Positions 1 through 7,613 of a DNA stretch of 24,162 nt are shown one piece after another. A model generated the notes under the pieces. The model did not search any database, was not told where the DNA came from, and saw nothing but the letters and a program-made list of their open reading frames with translations. Each line of letters opens with the position of its first letter. The stretch's first letter is position 1. Source of the DNA: JAIRLS01 sp031551455 (lineage in GTDB: Bacteria > Bacteroidota > Bacteroidia > Bacteroidales > UBA4181); contig JAVBNP010000223.1 of assembly GCA_031551455.1 (NCBI GenBank), positions 1 through 24,162 on the forward strand. The letters run 5' to 3'. The translations under genes were made by a program, and so were the position numbers.

Positions 1-358
1 ATCCGTGCGCAAAACCTTGCGGAATATACAATTGTCGTTTATTTTCGGCCGAAAGTTCTACGCCGAGCCATTTCCCATACGTCGGCGAACCTTTCCGCAG
101 ATCGACCACCACATCGTAAATAGTCCCTTCCAAAGCGCGAATCAATTTGGTTTGCGAATACGGATTCAATTGAAAGTGCAATCCCCGAATAACACCGTAT
201 TTCGAAAAAGACTGATTATCTTGCTTGAATTCCGTATCGATTCCGGCGTCGGCCATCAATTTTTGATTATAACTCTCGAAAAAATATCCGCGGGCATCAC
301 CGAAAACCTTCGGTTCGATGATCATTAACCCCGGAATATCGGTTTGAATAATGTTCAT
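1..358 (-). CDS. rfbC: dTDP-4-dehydrorhamnose 3,5-epimerase, C-terminus cut by window edge
   Basis: The reading frame starts at the ATG at 358 and runs off the left edge, so 119 residues are visible of the roughly 180-190 usual for the family. The enzyme epimerises C3 and C5 of dTDP-4-keto-6-deoxyglucose on the way to dTDP-L-rhamnose, in the cytoplasm. The visible part carries the family N-terminus (IPGLMIIEPKVFGDARGYFFES), the RGLHFQ motif with the catalytic His at residue 61, Lys71 in the QTKLIRA segment, and the start of the PQGFAHG motif. It lies 31 bp downstream of rfbA on the same strand, the usual order in rhamnose clusters, so the two are probably co-transcribed. The remaining rhamnose genes (rfbB, rfbD) would be expected beyond the left edge, but that is inference. 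Confidence 0.95.
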   Translation of the reverse strand, partial: MNIIQTDIPGLMIIEPKVFGDARGYFFESYNQKLMADAGIDTEFKQDNQSFSKYGVIRGLHFQLNPYSQTKLIRALEGTIYDVVVDLRKGSPTYGKWLGVELSAENKRQLYIPQGFAHG

Positions 359-389
359 TTTTATCGGTTAAAAATTACAGCCCGCAAAG

Positions 390-1253
390 TTAACCAATTA
401 ATGATCTCAAGTATTCGCCGTATTGATTGTTTTTATATTCATCGGCCAATCGCGAAAGTTGCGCCTTGTCAATGAACCCTCGGCGATAAGCGATTTCTTC
501 AATACACGATACTTTCAATCCTTGACGATGCTCAATGGTGGCAATGTAGTTCGAGGCCTGCAACAAACTGTCGTGTGTTCCGGTATCCAACCAAGCAAAA
601 CCGCGACCGAGCAATTGAACTTTTAATCGATTTTCCTGCAAATACAACTTATTCAAATCGGTGATTTCCAATTCTCCGCGGGCCGAAGGTTTCAGCGATT
701 TTGCTTTGGCCACCACATCGTTCGAATAGAAATACAAACCCGTTACGGCGTAATTTGATTTGGGGTTTTTGGGTTTTTCTTCAAGACTCAAAACCCGGCC
801 TTGAGCATCGAATTCGGCCACACCGTAGCGTTCGGGATCTTTCACGTAATAACCGAACACCACGGCACCGTCTTTCAATTTGGCGGTTTCGAGCAGCATT
901 TGACCAAATGCGTATCCGTAGAAAATATTATCACCCAACACCAAGCATACACTATCATTACCGATAAATTCGTCGCCCAAAGTAAATGCTTGGGCCAATC
1001 CGTCGGGCGAGGGTTGTATTTTATACGCCAACTTCAAACCCAAATGCGAACCGTTGCCCAGCAAATCTTCATACAGATGAATGTCTTTGGGCGTGGAAAT
1101 AATTAATATTTCGCGGATTCCGGCCAACATCAATACCGACAACGGATAATAAATCATCGGTTTGTCGTACACCGGAATAATTTGTTTCGAAATGCTTTTG
1201 GTGATCGGATACAACCGTGTGCCCGAACCGCCTGCCAAAATAATACCTTTCAC
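390..1253 (-). CDS. rfbA: Glucose-1-phosphate thymidylyltransferase (RmlA)
   Basis: This 287-residue protein makes dTDP-glucose from dTTP and glucose-1-phosphate, the first step to dTDP-rhamnose for cell-surface glycans. The N-terminus has the nucleotidyltransferase signature LAGGSGTRLYPIT (residues 6-18), followed by SKQIIPVYDKPMIYYPLS with the phosphate-contacting Lys. LGDNIFYG contains the metal-binding Asp, and EEKP and FAWLDTGTHDSL match the sugar-binding parts. Length is normal. The start is a GTG at 1253: the protein begins directly with the family's canonical MKGIILAGG, and no upstream in-frame ATG is seen. It lies between the UDP-glucuronate decarboxylase gene (136 bp upstream) and rfbC (31 bp downstream), all on the minus strand. 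Confidence 0.96.
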   Translation of the reverse strand: MKGIILAGGSGTRLYPITKSISKQIIPVYDKPMIYYPLSVLMLAGIREILIISTPKDIHLYEDLLGNGSHLGLKLAYKIQPSPDGLAQAFTLGDEFIGNDSVCLVLGDNIFYGYAFGQMLLETAKLKDGAVVFGYYVKDPERYGVAEFDAQGRVLSLEEKPKNPKSNYAVTGLYFYSNDVVAKAKSLKPSARGELEITDLNKLYLQENRLKVQLLGRGFAWLDTGTHDSLLQASNYIATIEHRQGLKVSCIEEIAYRRGFIDKAQLSRLADEYKNNQYGEYLRSLIG

Positions 1254-1389
1254 GATTTTTGATTTTAAATGTTTTATTTTCGAATAATAATCAATAAGTC
1301 AAACACCGGCCAACGCATCAAAACGAAAATCGATATCTGCGAAGTTCCGCAAACATCATCAACATTTGATCTACGGCTTTGAGAAAACG

Positions 1390-2328
1390 TTACAGTCCCA
1401 GTTTTGTTTTGAAATACGTAATTGTCTTTCCCAACCCTTCCTCTAACGGAATAACCGGTTGCCATCCGAGTTTTTCTTTTGCCAACGTAATGTTCGGTTG
1501 ACGTTGAATGGGATCATCCTGCGGCAGTGGCAAATATACCAACTTCGATTTCGACCCCGTTTGGCGGATGACCATTTCGGCCAACTGCTTGATGGTAAAT
1601 TCGCCCGGATTGCCCACATTGACGGGTCCGATAAAATCGTCCGATGTTCCCATCAAACGGATCATTCCTTCCACCAAATCGTCGACATATTGAAAGCTGC
1701 GGGTTTGATTGCCGTCGCCGTAAATGGTTATGTCTTGATTTTGTAATGCCTGCACGATAAAATTGGAAACCACGCGCCCGTCGTTGGGATGCATTTTGGG
1801 TCCGTAGGTATTGAAAATACGAATGATTTTGATGCGAACGTTGTTTTGTTGGTGGTAATTCATGAACAATGATTCGGCACAGCGTTTACCTTCATCGTAA
1901 CACGAGCGAATACCGATCGGATTCACATGTCCCCAATAGCTTTCGGTTTGCGGATGAATTTGCGGATCACCGTATACTTCGCTGGTAGAGGCCTGCAATA
2001 CTTTTGATCGCGTTCTTTTGGCCAATCCCAACATATTGATGGCGCCCATCACCGAAGTTTTAATGGTTTTGATGCCGTTGTACTGATAATGAACCGGTGA
2101 TGCGGGACATGCCAAATTATAGATTTCGTCCACTTCGGCAAAAAAAGGTGTTACAACGTCGTGGCGAACCAATTCAAAATAGGGATTACCGATCAAATGA
2201 ACGATATTTTCTTTTGAACCCGTAAAAAAGTTATCCAAACAAATTACTTCGTTTTTCTCATTCAACAGTCTTTCGCAAAGATGCGAACCGATGAAACCCG
2301 CACCTCCGGTAACCAAAATTCTCTTCAT
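1390..2328 (-). CDS. UDP-glucuronate decarboxylase (UDP-xylose synthase), SDR family
   Basis: A 312-residue extended short-chain dehydrogenase/reductase that probably converts UDP-glucuronate to UDP-xylose with a recycled NAD cofactor. The Rossmann motif GGAGFIG is at residues 8-14. The segment ACPASPVHYQ (about 73-82), TSEVYGDP with Glu117, and NPIGIRSCYDEGKR carrying the Tyr144/Lys148 pair are signatures of the UXS branch rather than of UDP-glucose epimerase or dTDP-glucose dehydratase. Length is that of the soluble bacterial enzymes, with no membrane anchor. The ATG at 2328 places the Rossmann motif at the expected distance. It is followed by rfbA and rfbC, so the cluster supplies activated sugars (xylose-type and rhamnose) for surface polysaccharide or protein glycosylation. 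A UDP-4-keto-pentose product is a less likely alternative. Confidence 0.9.
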   Translation of the reverse strand: MKRILVTGGAGFIGSHLCERLLNEKNEVICLDNFFTGSKENIVHLIGNPYFELVRHDVVTPFFAEVDEIYNLACPASPVHYQYNGIKTIKTSVMGAINMLGLAKRTRSKVLQASTSEVYGDPQIHPQTESYWGHVNPIGIRSCYDEGKRCAESLFMNYHQQNNVRIKIIRIFNTYGPKMHPNDGRVVSNFIVQALQNQDITIYGDGNQTRSFQYVDDLVEGMIRLMGTSDDFIGPVNVGNPGEFTIKQLAEMVIRQTGSKSKLVYLPLPQDDPIQRQPNITLAKEKLGWQPVIPLEEGLGKTITYFKTKLGL

Positions 2329-2477
2329 TTTCAGATTTTAAATAATGTAACATTAATATCGTCTGCCGCTTATCGTTCACGGCAAATATCCGATGTAAAC
2401 ATATACGAATATCGACGGCAAATGGTTGCTTTTTGCCCGGTTTTTCCGGTTAAAATTATCGATTTCGATACCCTCGT

Positions 2478-3875
2478 CTAATTTTCAATCAATTGCTTGA
2501 TTCGTTCTATCTGTTCCTGCTTTTTTACTTCGCGCAGTTTACGTCCCGTTTTGGTGAAATATTGGTGCGAAACGATAAATTTCAATTGAAGTTTGTTCCA
2601 ATCATTGAGCGAGAGCGATTTGTTCTGTGTTTTTAACTCTTCGTACAAAGCATTGGATACGGGGATAAAGTCCGTACGCCCGAGATAGTCGAGATCGGAA
2701 TCGCAGATAATGGCTTCGAGCAAATCGGCCGGTTTGGGAGGCAATTTGGTCGCCATGATGATACGGCATATCTCGTTTATCTCTTCAGCCGTATATTGAT
2801 AACGCGGAAGCATTTCGCGCGCAATTTCCACCCCGCGCTCTTCATGATCGACATATGAAACGGTATGTCCCGTATCGTGGAAAAGCGCCGCCGTTTTCAG
2901 AATCAACAATTGGTGATCGTTCAAACCTTCGGTCCAACCGATCAACTCGCTTTCCGTAACCACGTCAACCGTATGTTTCACGTTGTGATAATACAACCAT
3001 TTGGGAAGTTCTTTTTCCAACTTATCCAAAACAAGTTCCTGTAAATCGGAAAATTGAACCAACATGAAGCGGGTTCGGAAAGCATCGTTGGGCAAGTGAT
3101 GTTGTCCGTCCGAGGCAAACTCGGATTTAATTCCGGCAACGGCAAACAGTTCCAACTTGTTTTGATATTTTACCGGTAACGAACGGATATAGCGACAGTC
3201 AAAAAGTTCTTTAACCAGTTCGTATGTGGCGGCGGATATGGTAACCGAATTTTTCTCGCCGATCGACATGATACGACTTGCCACGTTTGCCGTATCGCCT
3301 TTTACTTCGTAATTTAATTGTTTTCGTTTGCCGACCAATGCGGTAATCGATCCGGTATGTATGCCGATTTGAAGACTCCAAACCCGACTGCCGCTCTTTT
3401 GTGCATCCGTTTCGATAACATCCACCATTTCCAAAGCCGCCAAAACAACCGTAATCGGATTGGTAATGTTTTTTTCGGGAATACCGCCCGCACAAATGAA
3501 ATTATCGCCGATGGTATGCAGTTTTACCAGATGGTGTTTCTTGACGATCTCATTAAATTTAATAATAATATCATCCAGTCGATCAATGTGTTTCGATGTA
3601 TTTGACGAGGAATCCGTGATTTCGGAAAATCCCTGTATTTCGACAAACAACACGGTAGCAATGTCATATCTGACCTGTTTGTATTCCGTTTTACCTTCGT
3701 CGGCGGAATGTTTTCTCTTTTTTGTTTCTTCGATCAGATCTTTGTATTGATCCGTTTCTTCCGCCAACCGACGGTATGCCTCCGTGAGCACCCGATGTTT
3801 TTCTTTAAGTTCCTTATTTTCGGAAACCAAAGAAGCGATTCGTTTAAGCATGTGTTGTTTTGAATCGGATTCCAT
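2478..3875 (-). CDS. Class III nucleotidyl cyclase domain fused to HD hydrolase-like domain
   Basis: A 465-residue cytoplasmic protein with no signal peptide or membrane segment. Residues 1-60 are Glu/Lys-rich and heptad-like, probably a coiled coil. Residues 70-245 form a class III cyclase catalytic domain: VLFVEIQGFSEI (first metal position, Glu79 where Asp is usual), LHTIGDNF (second metal Asp124), and NYEVKGDTANVASR (transition-state residues Asn197 and Arg201). The two positions that usually select the base are His120 (Lys in adenylyl, Glu in guanylyl cyclases) and Asn188 (usually Asp). Residues 265-465 resemble HD phosphohydrolases: YYHNVKHTVDVV, LFHDTGH with His333-Asp334, and CDSDLDYLGR with Asp393/Asp395. 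The protein may both make and break a nucleotide signal, or the HD part may sense a ligand. It starts at the ATG at 3875, about 25 bp after a consensus promoter. The substrate is uncertain. Confidence 0.88.
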   Translation of the reverse strand: MESDSKQHMLKRIASLVSENKELKEKHRVLTEAYRRLAEETDQYKDLIEETKKRKHSADEGKTEYKQVRYDIATVLFVEIQGFSEITDSSSNTSKHIDRLDDIIIKFNEIVKKHHLVKLHTIGDNFICAGGIPEKNITNPITVVLAALEMVDVIETDAQKSGSRVWSLQIGIHTGSITALVGKRKQLNYEVKGDTANVASRIMSIGEKNSVTISAATYELVKELFDCRYIRSLPVKYQNKLELFAVAGIKSEFASDGQHHLPNDAFRTRFMLVQFSDLQELVLDKLEKELPKWLYYHNVKHTVDVVTESELIGWTEGLNDHQLLILKTAALFHDTGHTVSYVDHEERGVEIAREMLPRYQYTAEEINEICRIIMATKLPPKPADLLEAIICDSDLDYLGRTDFIPVSNALYEELKTQNKSLSLNDWNKLQLKFIVSHQYFTKTGRKLREVKKQEQIERIKQLIEN

Positions 3876-3900
3876 CTTGCGGTTTGTTTTTCGATTGATG

Positions 3901-3932
3901 CAAATGTATGATTTTCCCGAATATCGGACAAA
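3901..3932 (-). promoter_or_regulatory. Bacteroidota-type promoter of the cyclase-HD gene
   Basis: On the minus strand, TACATTTG (3908-3901) matches the -7 consensus TAnnTTTG, and TTTG (3932-3929) matches the -33 element with 20 bp between them. Transcription would start near 3895 and give a leader of about 20 nt before the ATG at 3875. The assignment rests on consensus matching only. Confidence 0.7.
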
Positions 3933-4015
3933 TCTGTAACCTATTTAACACAAAAAAATTCCGGTAACTTTCGGAAAGCCGACAGATACTGTCCGCCCAA
4001 AATACTTCCGAATTT

Positions 4016-6808
4016 TTATTGCTTAATGATTTTAATCGTCGTTCGCCGTTTTCCGTTATCGATAACAACCAAATAAATTCCCTGCGGACAAGAACTGATA
4101 TCCATCTCCTTTTCGCCTGCCGAAACGGTTTTGCGGAGTAAAACTCTGCCGGCCGTATTAACGATTGAAATATTATAAATACCTTCTTCGCCGAAATTCA
4201 AGAAAAATTTACCCGTGGTCGGATTGGGATAAGCCGTTACAGTTACGGTTTGCGGTTCTTCGATGCCGGTTACGGACGAAACGGTTACCGTACAAGTTGC
4301 CGTTTTTCCTCCATCCGCCGTTTTTACGATAATGATAGCGGTTCCGACATTCTTTGCGGTTATTTTACCCGTATTATCGACCGCAGCAACATTGGCATTA
4401 TTGCTGTTCCATGTGACAGCCTTATTGGTGGCACCAGTTGGAGCAACCGAAGCGACTAATGTTTCGGTTTTACCCGCGATCAAACTTATTGCTTGTTTAT
4501 TGAGTGTAACGCTCGTGACGGCAACCGAAGATGCCGTCACGGTTACCAAACAAGATGCCGTTTTGTTGCCATCCGTCATTTTTACCGTAACTGTTGCCGA
4601 TCCTACCGCTTTTGCCGTCACCACGCCGTTACTGACCGTGACAATATTCGTATTGCTGCTGCTCCATGTGACGGCTTTGTTGGTAGCATTGGTCGGTGCT
4701 ACCGAAGCAACCAACGTTTCGGTTGTGCCGACAACCAAGTTTGTCGTTTGTTTATTAAGCGTAACGCCGGTGACGGCAATCGGAGACGCCGTGACGGTTA
4801 CCGTACAAGCAGCCGTTTTATTGCCGTCCGTCGTTTTTACCGTAATGGTTGCCGATCCCGCAGCCTTTGTCGTCACCACGCCGTTACTGACCGTAGCAAC
4901 ATTTGTGTTGCTGCTGCTCCATGTGACGGTTCTGTCGGTGGCATTGGTCGGTACCACGGAAGCCGTTAAAATTTCGGTTTTACCGACAACCAAAGACATG
5001 GATGTTTTATTAAGCGACACGCCCGTGACGGATATTTTTGCCGGAGCTGTAACCGTGACTTTACAAACGGCGGTTTTCCCTGCGTCGGCAGTCTCAACCG
5101 TGATATCAGCCATTCCGACAGCTTTCGCCGTTACAACGCCATTGCTGACCGTGGCAACATTTGTGTTGCTGCTACGCCATGTAACGGCTTTGTTGGTAGC
5201 ATTGGCGGGAACAACAGTTGCCATCAATGTTTCGCTCTTGCCCGCTTCCAAAGTGGTGGTTGCTTTATTGAGCGTAACACCGGTTATGGAAATAACGGTA
5301 CCGGAGGCTTTAACAAAAACAGGACTTCCGGTAAGATTTATGCCGTTTCCGGTTGTCGAACTTTCCTTTTTATCCCAAGAATAAATCGTCATCGACTTAA
5401 CATCCATCGATATGGGAAAATTAAAGGTTACGGATGCGGTTTCCGTATTATCACCCGTTAATTTTGCCCACAACACATAAATGTAATCTTTCTCTTTTTC
5501 GGAATAGAAAGCCGCACCATCGACGGAAGCGGACAATTTCAAGGCATCGGTTTCCGCTTTATCGTATCGTCGATCTTTCAACAACGTACTTGTTGTTCGC
5601 CATGCCGTTGCACAAGAGTTGGGTGTTACGTTGTACGGCCCGGAAGTGATGTTTTGGTAAAAACCCATCACATCATACGGATCGGTGGCGTTGTTGTAAG
5701 TTGTTTTCTCGGCCGTAGAATACACATACAAAGCACGAATATCCGATTTTTGAGATGTCACGGCCGCTTTGATCAGAAAATTCCGTTGTGCTTCATCCGA
5801 GCCGATATGTCCTTGAAGAGATTTGCGCGGAATGTTGCATTCGGTAATAATGTATTCTTTCTTGGGATAGGTGGTTCCGTTGTACCCGTATTTCACAAAA
5901 ACGGTCTCATATTCTTTTTTTCGGACGGCAATGGCATTGACAGCTGCATCCGAATTACGCTTGTTTTTATCGATATCGTACATGGGGTATATGTGGAAAC
6001 TCATGCAATCGAACCATGCACCTCCTTTTCGGGGATAATCGACGGTAACACTCCCGTCAACGGGATTGTCGGTGTTACGTAACACAGCATCCAAAAAGGT
6101 AGAATAACCGACACCTCCGACACAGACAAACGCTTGCGGATCGAGCGATTTTACCACTTCGTACGTGATTCGCAACATTCGAACGTAACGTTGTATGGGA
6201 GCAAGCAAGTTGGTCAAATCGCACGGATTCGGATTGGATTTATCCCATGTTAGCGTGGCCGACCAATTTCCCGTATAATCCGGTTCATTCCAAACTTCCC
6301 AAAATTTCACGTACGATTTGTATGTTTTTACAACATTGTAAACATATTTGGCGTAATAATTTTTTTCGTTGATAACCCCGGTGCTTACCCATATCGGTTC
6401 GTACAGATTAGCGAATATTCCGGACTCGCCGCTTGAGCAATATTTGGTTCGATCTCGATGCGCATCCGTGGGACCGTTGAGAAATATCGTATTGTTTTTT
6501 GCTCCCAATTGTTGGTAAAATTTAAAGGCATTAACTCGAATGTCATATCCCCATTGTTCAACAAAATAATCATACATGGCGGGACGTAAACTGTTAACTC
6601 CGGCCCCCGAAATATTTTTGGCGGGGTTGCCGATTAATATTTCGGCCGTTTGTTCATCCGTCCATCCGTCATGCCATCCCGTATTCGACCCGTAAAGAAA
6701 ATAGTCGCCGTAGATATTTGTCTGTGTGTCGGCATTGTAATTAACTTGTGCCGTCAAATGTCGCATCGAGCACAACGCAACAATCAAAACATATTTAAAT
6801 ACTTTCAT
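4016..6808 (-). CDS. Secreted GH-A-like glycosidase with four BIG2 domains and T9SS sorting tail
   Basis: A 930-residue exported protein. The signal peptide is residues 1-20 (MKVFKYVLIVALCSMRHLTA) with cleavage probable before Gln21. Residues 21 to about 420 resemble a clan GH-A TIM barrel (GH5/GH39-like): FWEVWNEPD supplies a candidate acid/base Glu175 and YIITECNIPR a candidate nucleophile Glu323. A beta-rich segment (about 425-500) follows. Four BIG2 Ig-like repeats span about 505-844. Residues 853-930 are a type IX secretion C-terminal domain (AYPNPTTGKF, then QGIYLVVIDNGKRRTTIKIIKQ). The protein is therefore probably exported through the Por/T9SS machinery and held at or released from the surface. 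An in-frame TTG two codons upstream (6814) is possible, but the ATG at 6808 gives a normal signal peptide. The substrate is unknown; a plant- or host-type glycan is a guess. Confidence 0.85.
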   Translation of the reverse strand: MKVFKYVLIVALCSMRHLTAQVNYNADTQTNIYGDYFLYGSNTGWHDGWTDEQTAEILIGNPAKNISGAGVNSLRPAMYDYFVEQWGYDIRVNAFKFYQQLGAKNNTIFLNGPTDAHRDRTKYCSSGESGIFANLYEPIWVSTGVINEKNYYAKYVYNVVKTYKSYVKFWEVWNEPDYTGNWSATLTWDKSNPNPCDLTNLLAPIQRYVRMLRITYEVVKSLDPQAFVCVGGVGYSTFLDAVLRNTDNPVDGSVTVDYPRKGGAWFDCMSFHIYPMYDIDKNKRNSDAAVNAIAVRKKEYETVFVKYGYNGTTYPKKEYIITECNIPRKSLQGHIGSDEAQRNFLIKAAVTSQKSDIRALYVYSTAEKTTYNNATDPYDVMGFYQNITSGPYNVTPNSCATAWRTTSTLLKDRRYDKAETDALKLSASVDGAAFYSEKEKDYIYVLWAKLTGDNTETASVTFNFPISMDVKSMTIYSWDKKESSTTGNGINLTGSPVFVKASGTVISITGVTLNKATTTLEAGKSETLMATVVPANATNKAVTWRSSNTNVATVSNGVVTAKAVGMADITVETADAGKTAVCKVTVTAPAKISVTGVSLNKTSMSLVVGKTEILTASVVPTNATDRTVTWSSSNTNVATVSNGVVTTKAAGSATITVKTTDGNKTAACTVTVTASPIAVTGVTLNKQTTNLVVGTTETLVASVAPTNATNKAVTWSSSNTNIVTVSNGVVTAKAVGSATVTVKMTDGNKTASCLVTVTASSVAVTSVTLNKQAISLIAGKTETLVASVAPTGATNKAVTWNSNNANVAAVDNTGKITAKNVGTAIIIVKTADGGKTATCTVTVSSVTGIEEPQTVTVTAYPNPTTGKFFLNFGEEGIYNISIVNTAGRVLLRKTVSAGEKEMDISSCPQGIYLVVIDNGKRRTTIKIIKQ
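4277..5296. repeat. Four tandem coding repeats of about 255 bp (BIG2 domains)
   Basis: The BIG2-coding part consists of four direct repeats. A marker tetranucleotide (catg) in the conserved segment coding for VTW recurs at 4410, 4665, 4920 and 5178, that is, at spacings of 255, 255 and 258 bp (85, 85 and 86 codons). The middle copies are highly similar at the DNA level, which suggests recent duplication or ongoing homogenisation. The repeats also create a long open frame on the opposite strand, which is an artefact. Confidence 0.85.
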
Positions 6809-6939
6809 TTCCAAATTTTAACACTTCTACTTTAACGGCTCACATCAAAAAATCACTGTGATTTTCGTTGCCGAATGAACAGTCCGAACAACGATTGGCC
6901 AAATCATATGATCTTCAAAAACAATTACCGAGTAACTTG

Positions 6940-6947
6940 CAAAGTTA
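6940..6947 (-). promoter_or_regulatory. Possible -7 element upstream of the T9SS glycosidase gene
   Basis: The minus-strand octamer TAACTTTG (6947-6940) fits the TAnnTTTG consensus. It would start transcription near 6933 and give a leader of about 125 nt. No TTTG or TTG is seen at the expected -33 distance, so this is a weak call. It lies between the cold-shock terminator and the glycosidase gene. Confidence 0.35.
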
Positions 6948-6980
6948 ATACAATTTCTTAATAAAAGGGATGTGTTTGTT

Positions 6981-7020
6981 TAACAAAAAAGCCCCGAAAA
7001 AATTCGGGGCTTTTTTGTTA
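6981..7020 (-). terminator. Intrinsic terminator of the cold-shock gene, bidirectional in form
   Basis: A perfect 18-bp inverted repeat (6981-6998 and 7003-7020) encloses a 4-nt loop. Its GC-rich core is GCCCCGAA/TTCGGGGC, with A-runs on one side and T-runs on the other. It begins 28 bp after the cold-shock stop codon. The symmetric A/T arms mean it could stop transcription in both directions, but only the minus strand has a gene ending here. Confidence 0.93.
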
Positions 7021-7047
7021 ATGCGTTAAATGTTTAATCTCGATATG

Positions 7048-7245
7048 TTAAATCAATTCAACTTTAATAGCTTGAGGACCTCTTTTTCCGTCGGTAACAT
7101 CGAAACTGACATCTTGTCCTTGTTCAAGGGTTTTGAAACCATCTTTCTCGATTCCGGAATAGTGAACAAACACGTCACTGCCTTCCTCTGATTGGATAAA
7201 TCCGTAACCCTTGCCGGAATCAAACCATTTTACTTTGCCTTTCAT
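7048..7245 (-). CDS. Cold-shock domain protein (CspA family)
   Basis: A 65-residue single-domain cold-shock protein, an OB-fold RNA/DNA chaperone that melts RNA secondary structure. The opening MKGKVKWFDSGKGYGFI contains the RNP1 motif (KGYGFI) and VFVHYSGI contains RNP2, both at standard positions. DGKRGPQAIKV is the usual C-terminal strand. Length is normal for the family. It starts at the ATG at 7245 and is followed 28 bp downstream by a strong terminator, so it is a single-gene transcript. Whether it is cold-induced or constitutive cannot be told from the sequence; the candidate promoter gives only a short leader, unlike the long leaders of cold-inducible E. coli cspA. Confidence 0.95.
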   Translation of the reverse strand: MKGKVKWFDSGKGYGFIQSEEGSDVFVHYSGIEKDGFKTLEQGQDVSFDVTDGKRGPQAIKVELI

Positions 7246-7276
7246 TATAAATAAAAATTACTTTTGTTAAAAAATA

Positions 7277-7284
7277 CAAATTTA
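7277..7284 (-). promoter_or_regulatory. Possible -7 element of the cold-shock gene
   Basis: The minus-strand octamer TAAATTTG (7284-7277) fits TAnnTTTG and would place the transcript start about 25 nt before the ATG at 7245. No clear -33 element is found at 19-21 bp. In such AT-rich DNA a chance match is quite possible. Confidence 0.35.
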
Positions 7285-7478
7285 CGGCTTTTTTGTTAAA
7301 TCCTAATTTATTTTTGATAAATATTTTAATTTCAAACAAAAAAATCAAAATATCGGGAAAATATTTGCACCGGTATAAAAATTTGGCCCGATGAAAAACA
7401 AAAATATTCTATTTTTAATCGTTTAAAAATGAGCGTATTGTTTTTTTTAATGATCAAGTAACTTTAAAATTTATCAAA

Positions 7479-7512
7479 TTGTTATCGACTATTTGGTTTC
7501 TTTTTATCTTTG
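7479..7512 (+). promoter_or_regulatory. Promoter candidate of the sphingolipid gene pair
   Basis: TATCTTTG at 7505-7512 is an exact match to the -7 consensus TAnnTTTG. A TTG at 7479-7481 lies 23 bp upstream as a possible, slightly distant, -33 element. The predicted transcript start is near 7518, giving a leader of about 95 nt before the ATG at 7614. No other full -7 match was noticed in this part of the gap. Confidence 0.6.
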
Positions 7513-7613
7513 CAGGCTGGTATTTCATCAAAATGCCCCGTAATTGATTTGATTTTCCGATAATTAGTTTTGTTGCTAAAGACAAACCAAAACCAAACCT
7601 ATATATTTTCAGA

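Larger units (their letters stand above)
7246..7613. other. AT-rich divergent intergenic region between csp and spt
   Basis: These 368 bp separate the leftward cold-shock gene from the rightward sphingolipid pair. They are very AT-rich, with homopolymer A and T runs. A candidate promoter for each side is listed separately. Two tiny open frames (11 codons from 7391 and about 10 codons from 7429) are seen, but nothing supports their translation. No RNA gene or convincing hairpin is seen. Confidence 0.6.

Noticed and set aside
1274..1465. A 63-codon minus-strand frame in the gap between the UDP-glucuronate decarboxylase gene and rfbA.
   Set aside because: It overlaps the 3' end of the decarboxylase gene in another frame and resembles no known protein; the gap is best left as spacer.
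4263..5384. A 373-codon open frame on the plus strand with hydrophobic, repetitive content.
   Set aside because: It is the antisense of the BIG2 repeats; the repeat period keeps stops out. It has no known domain, and the minus-strand gene has signal peptide, domains and T9SS tail.
7391..7461. Two tiny open frames (11 and about 10 codons) in the leader side of the csp-spt region.
   Set aside because: They lie upstream of the predicted spt transcript start and have no supporting signal.
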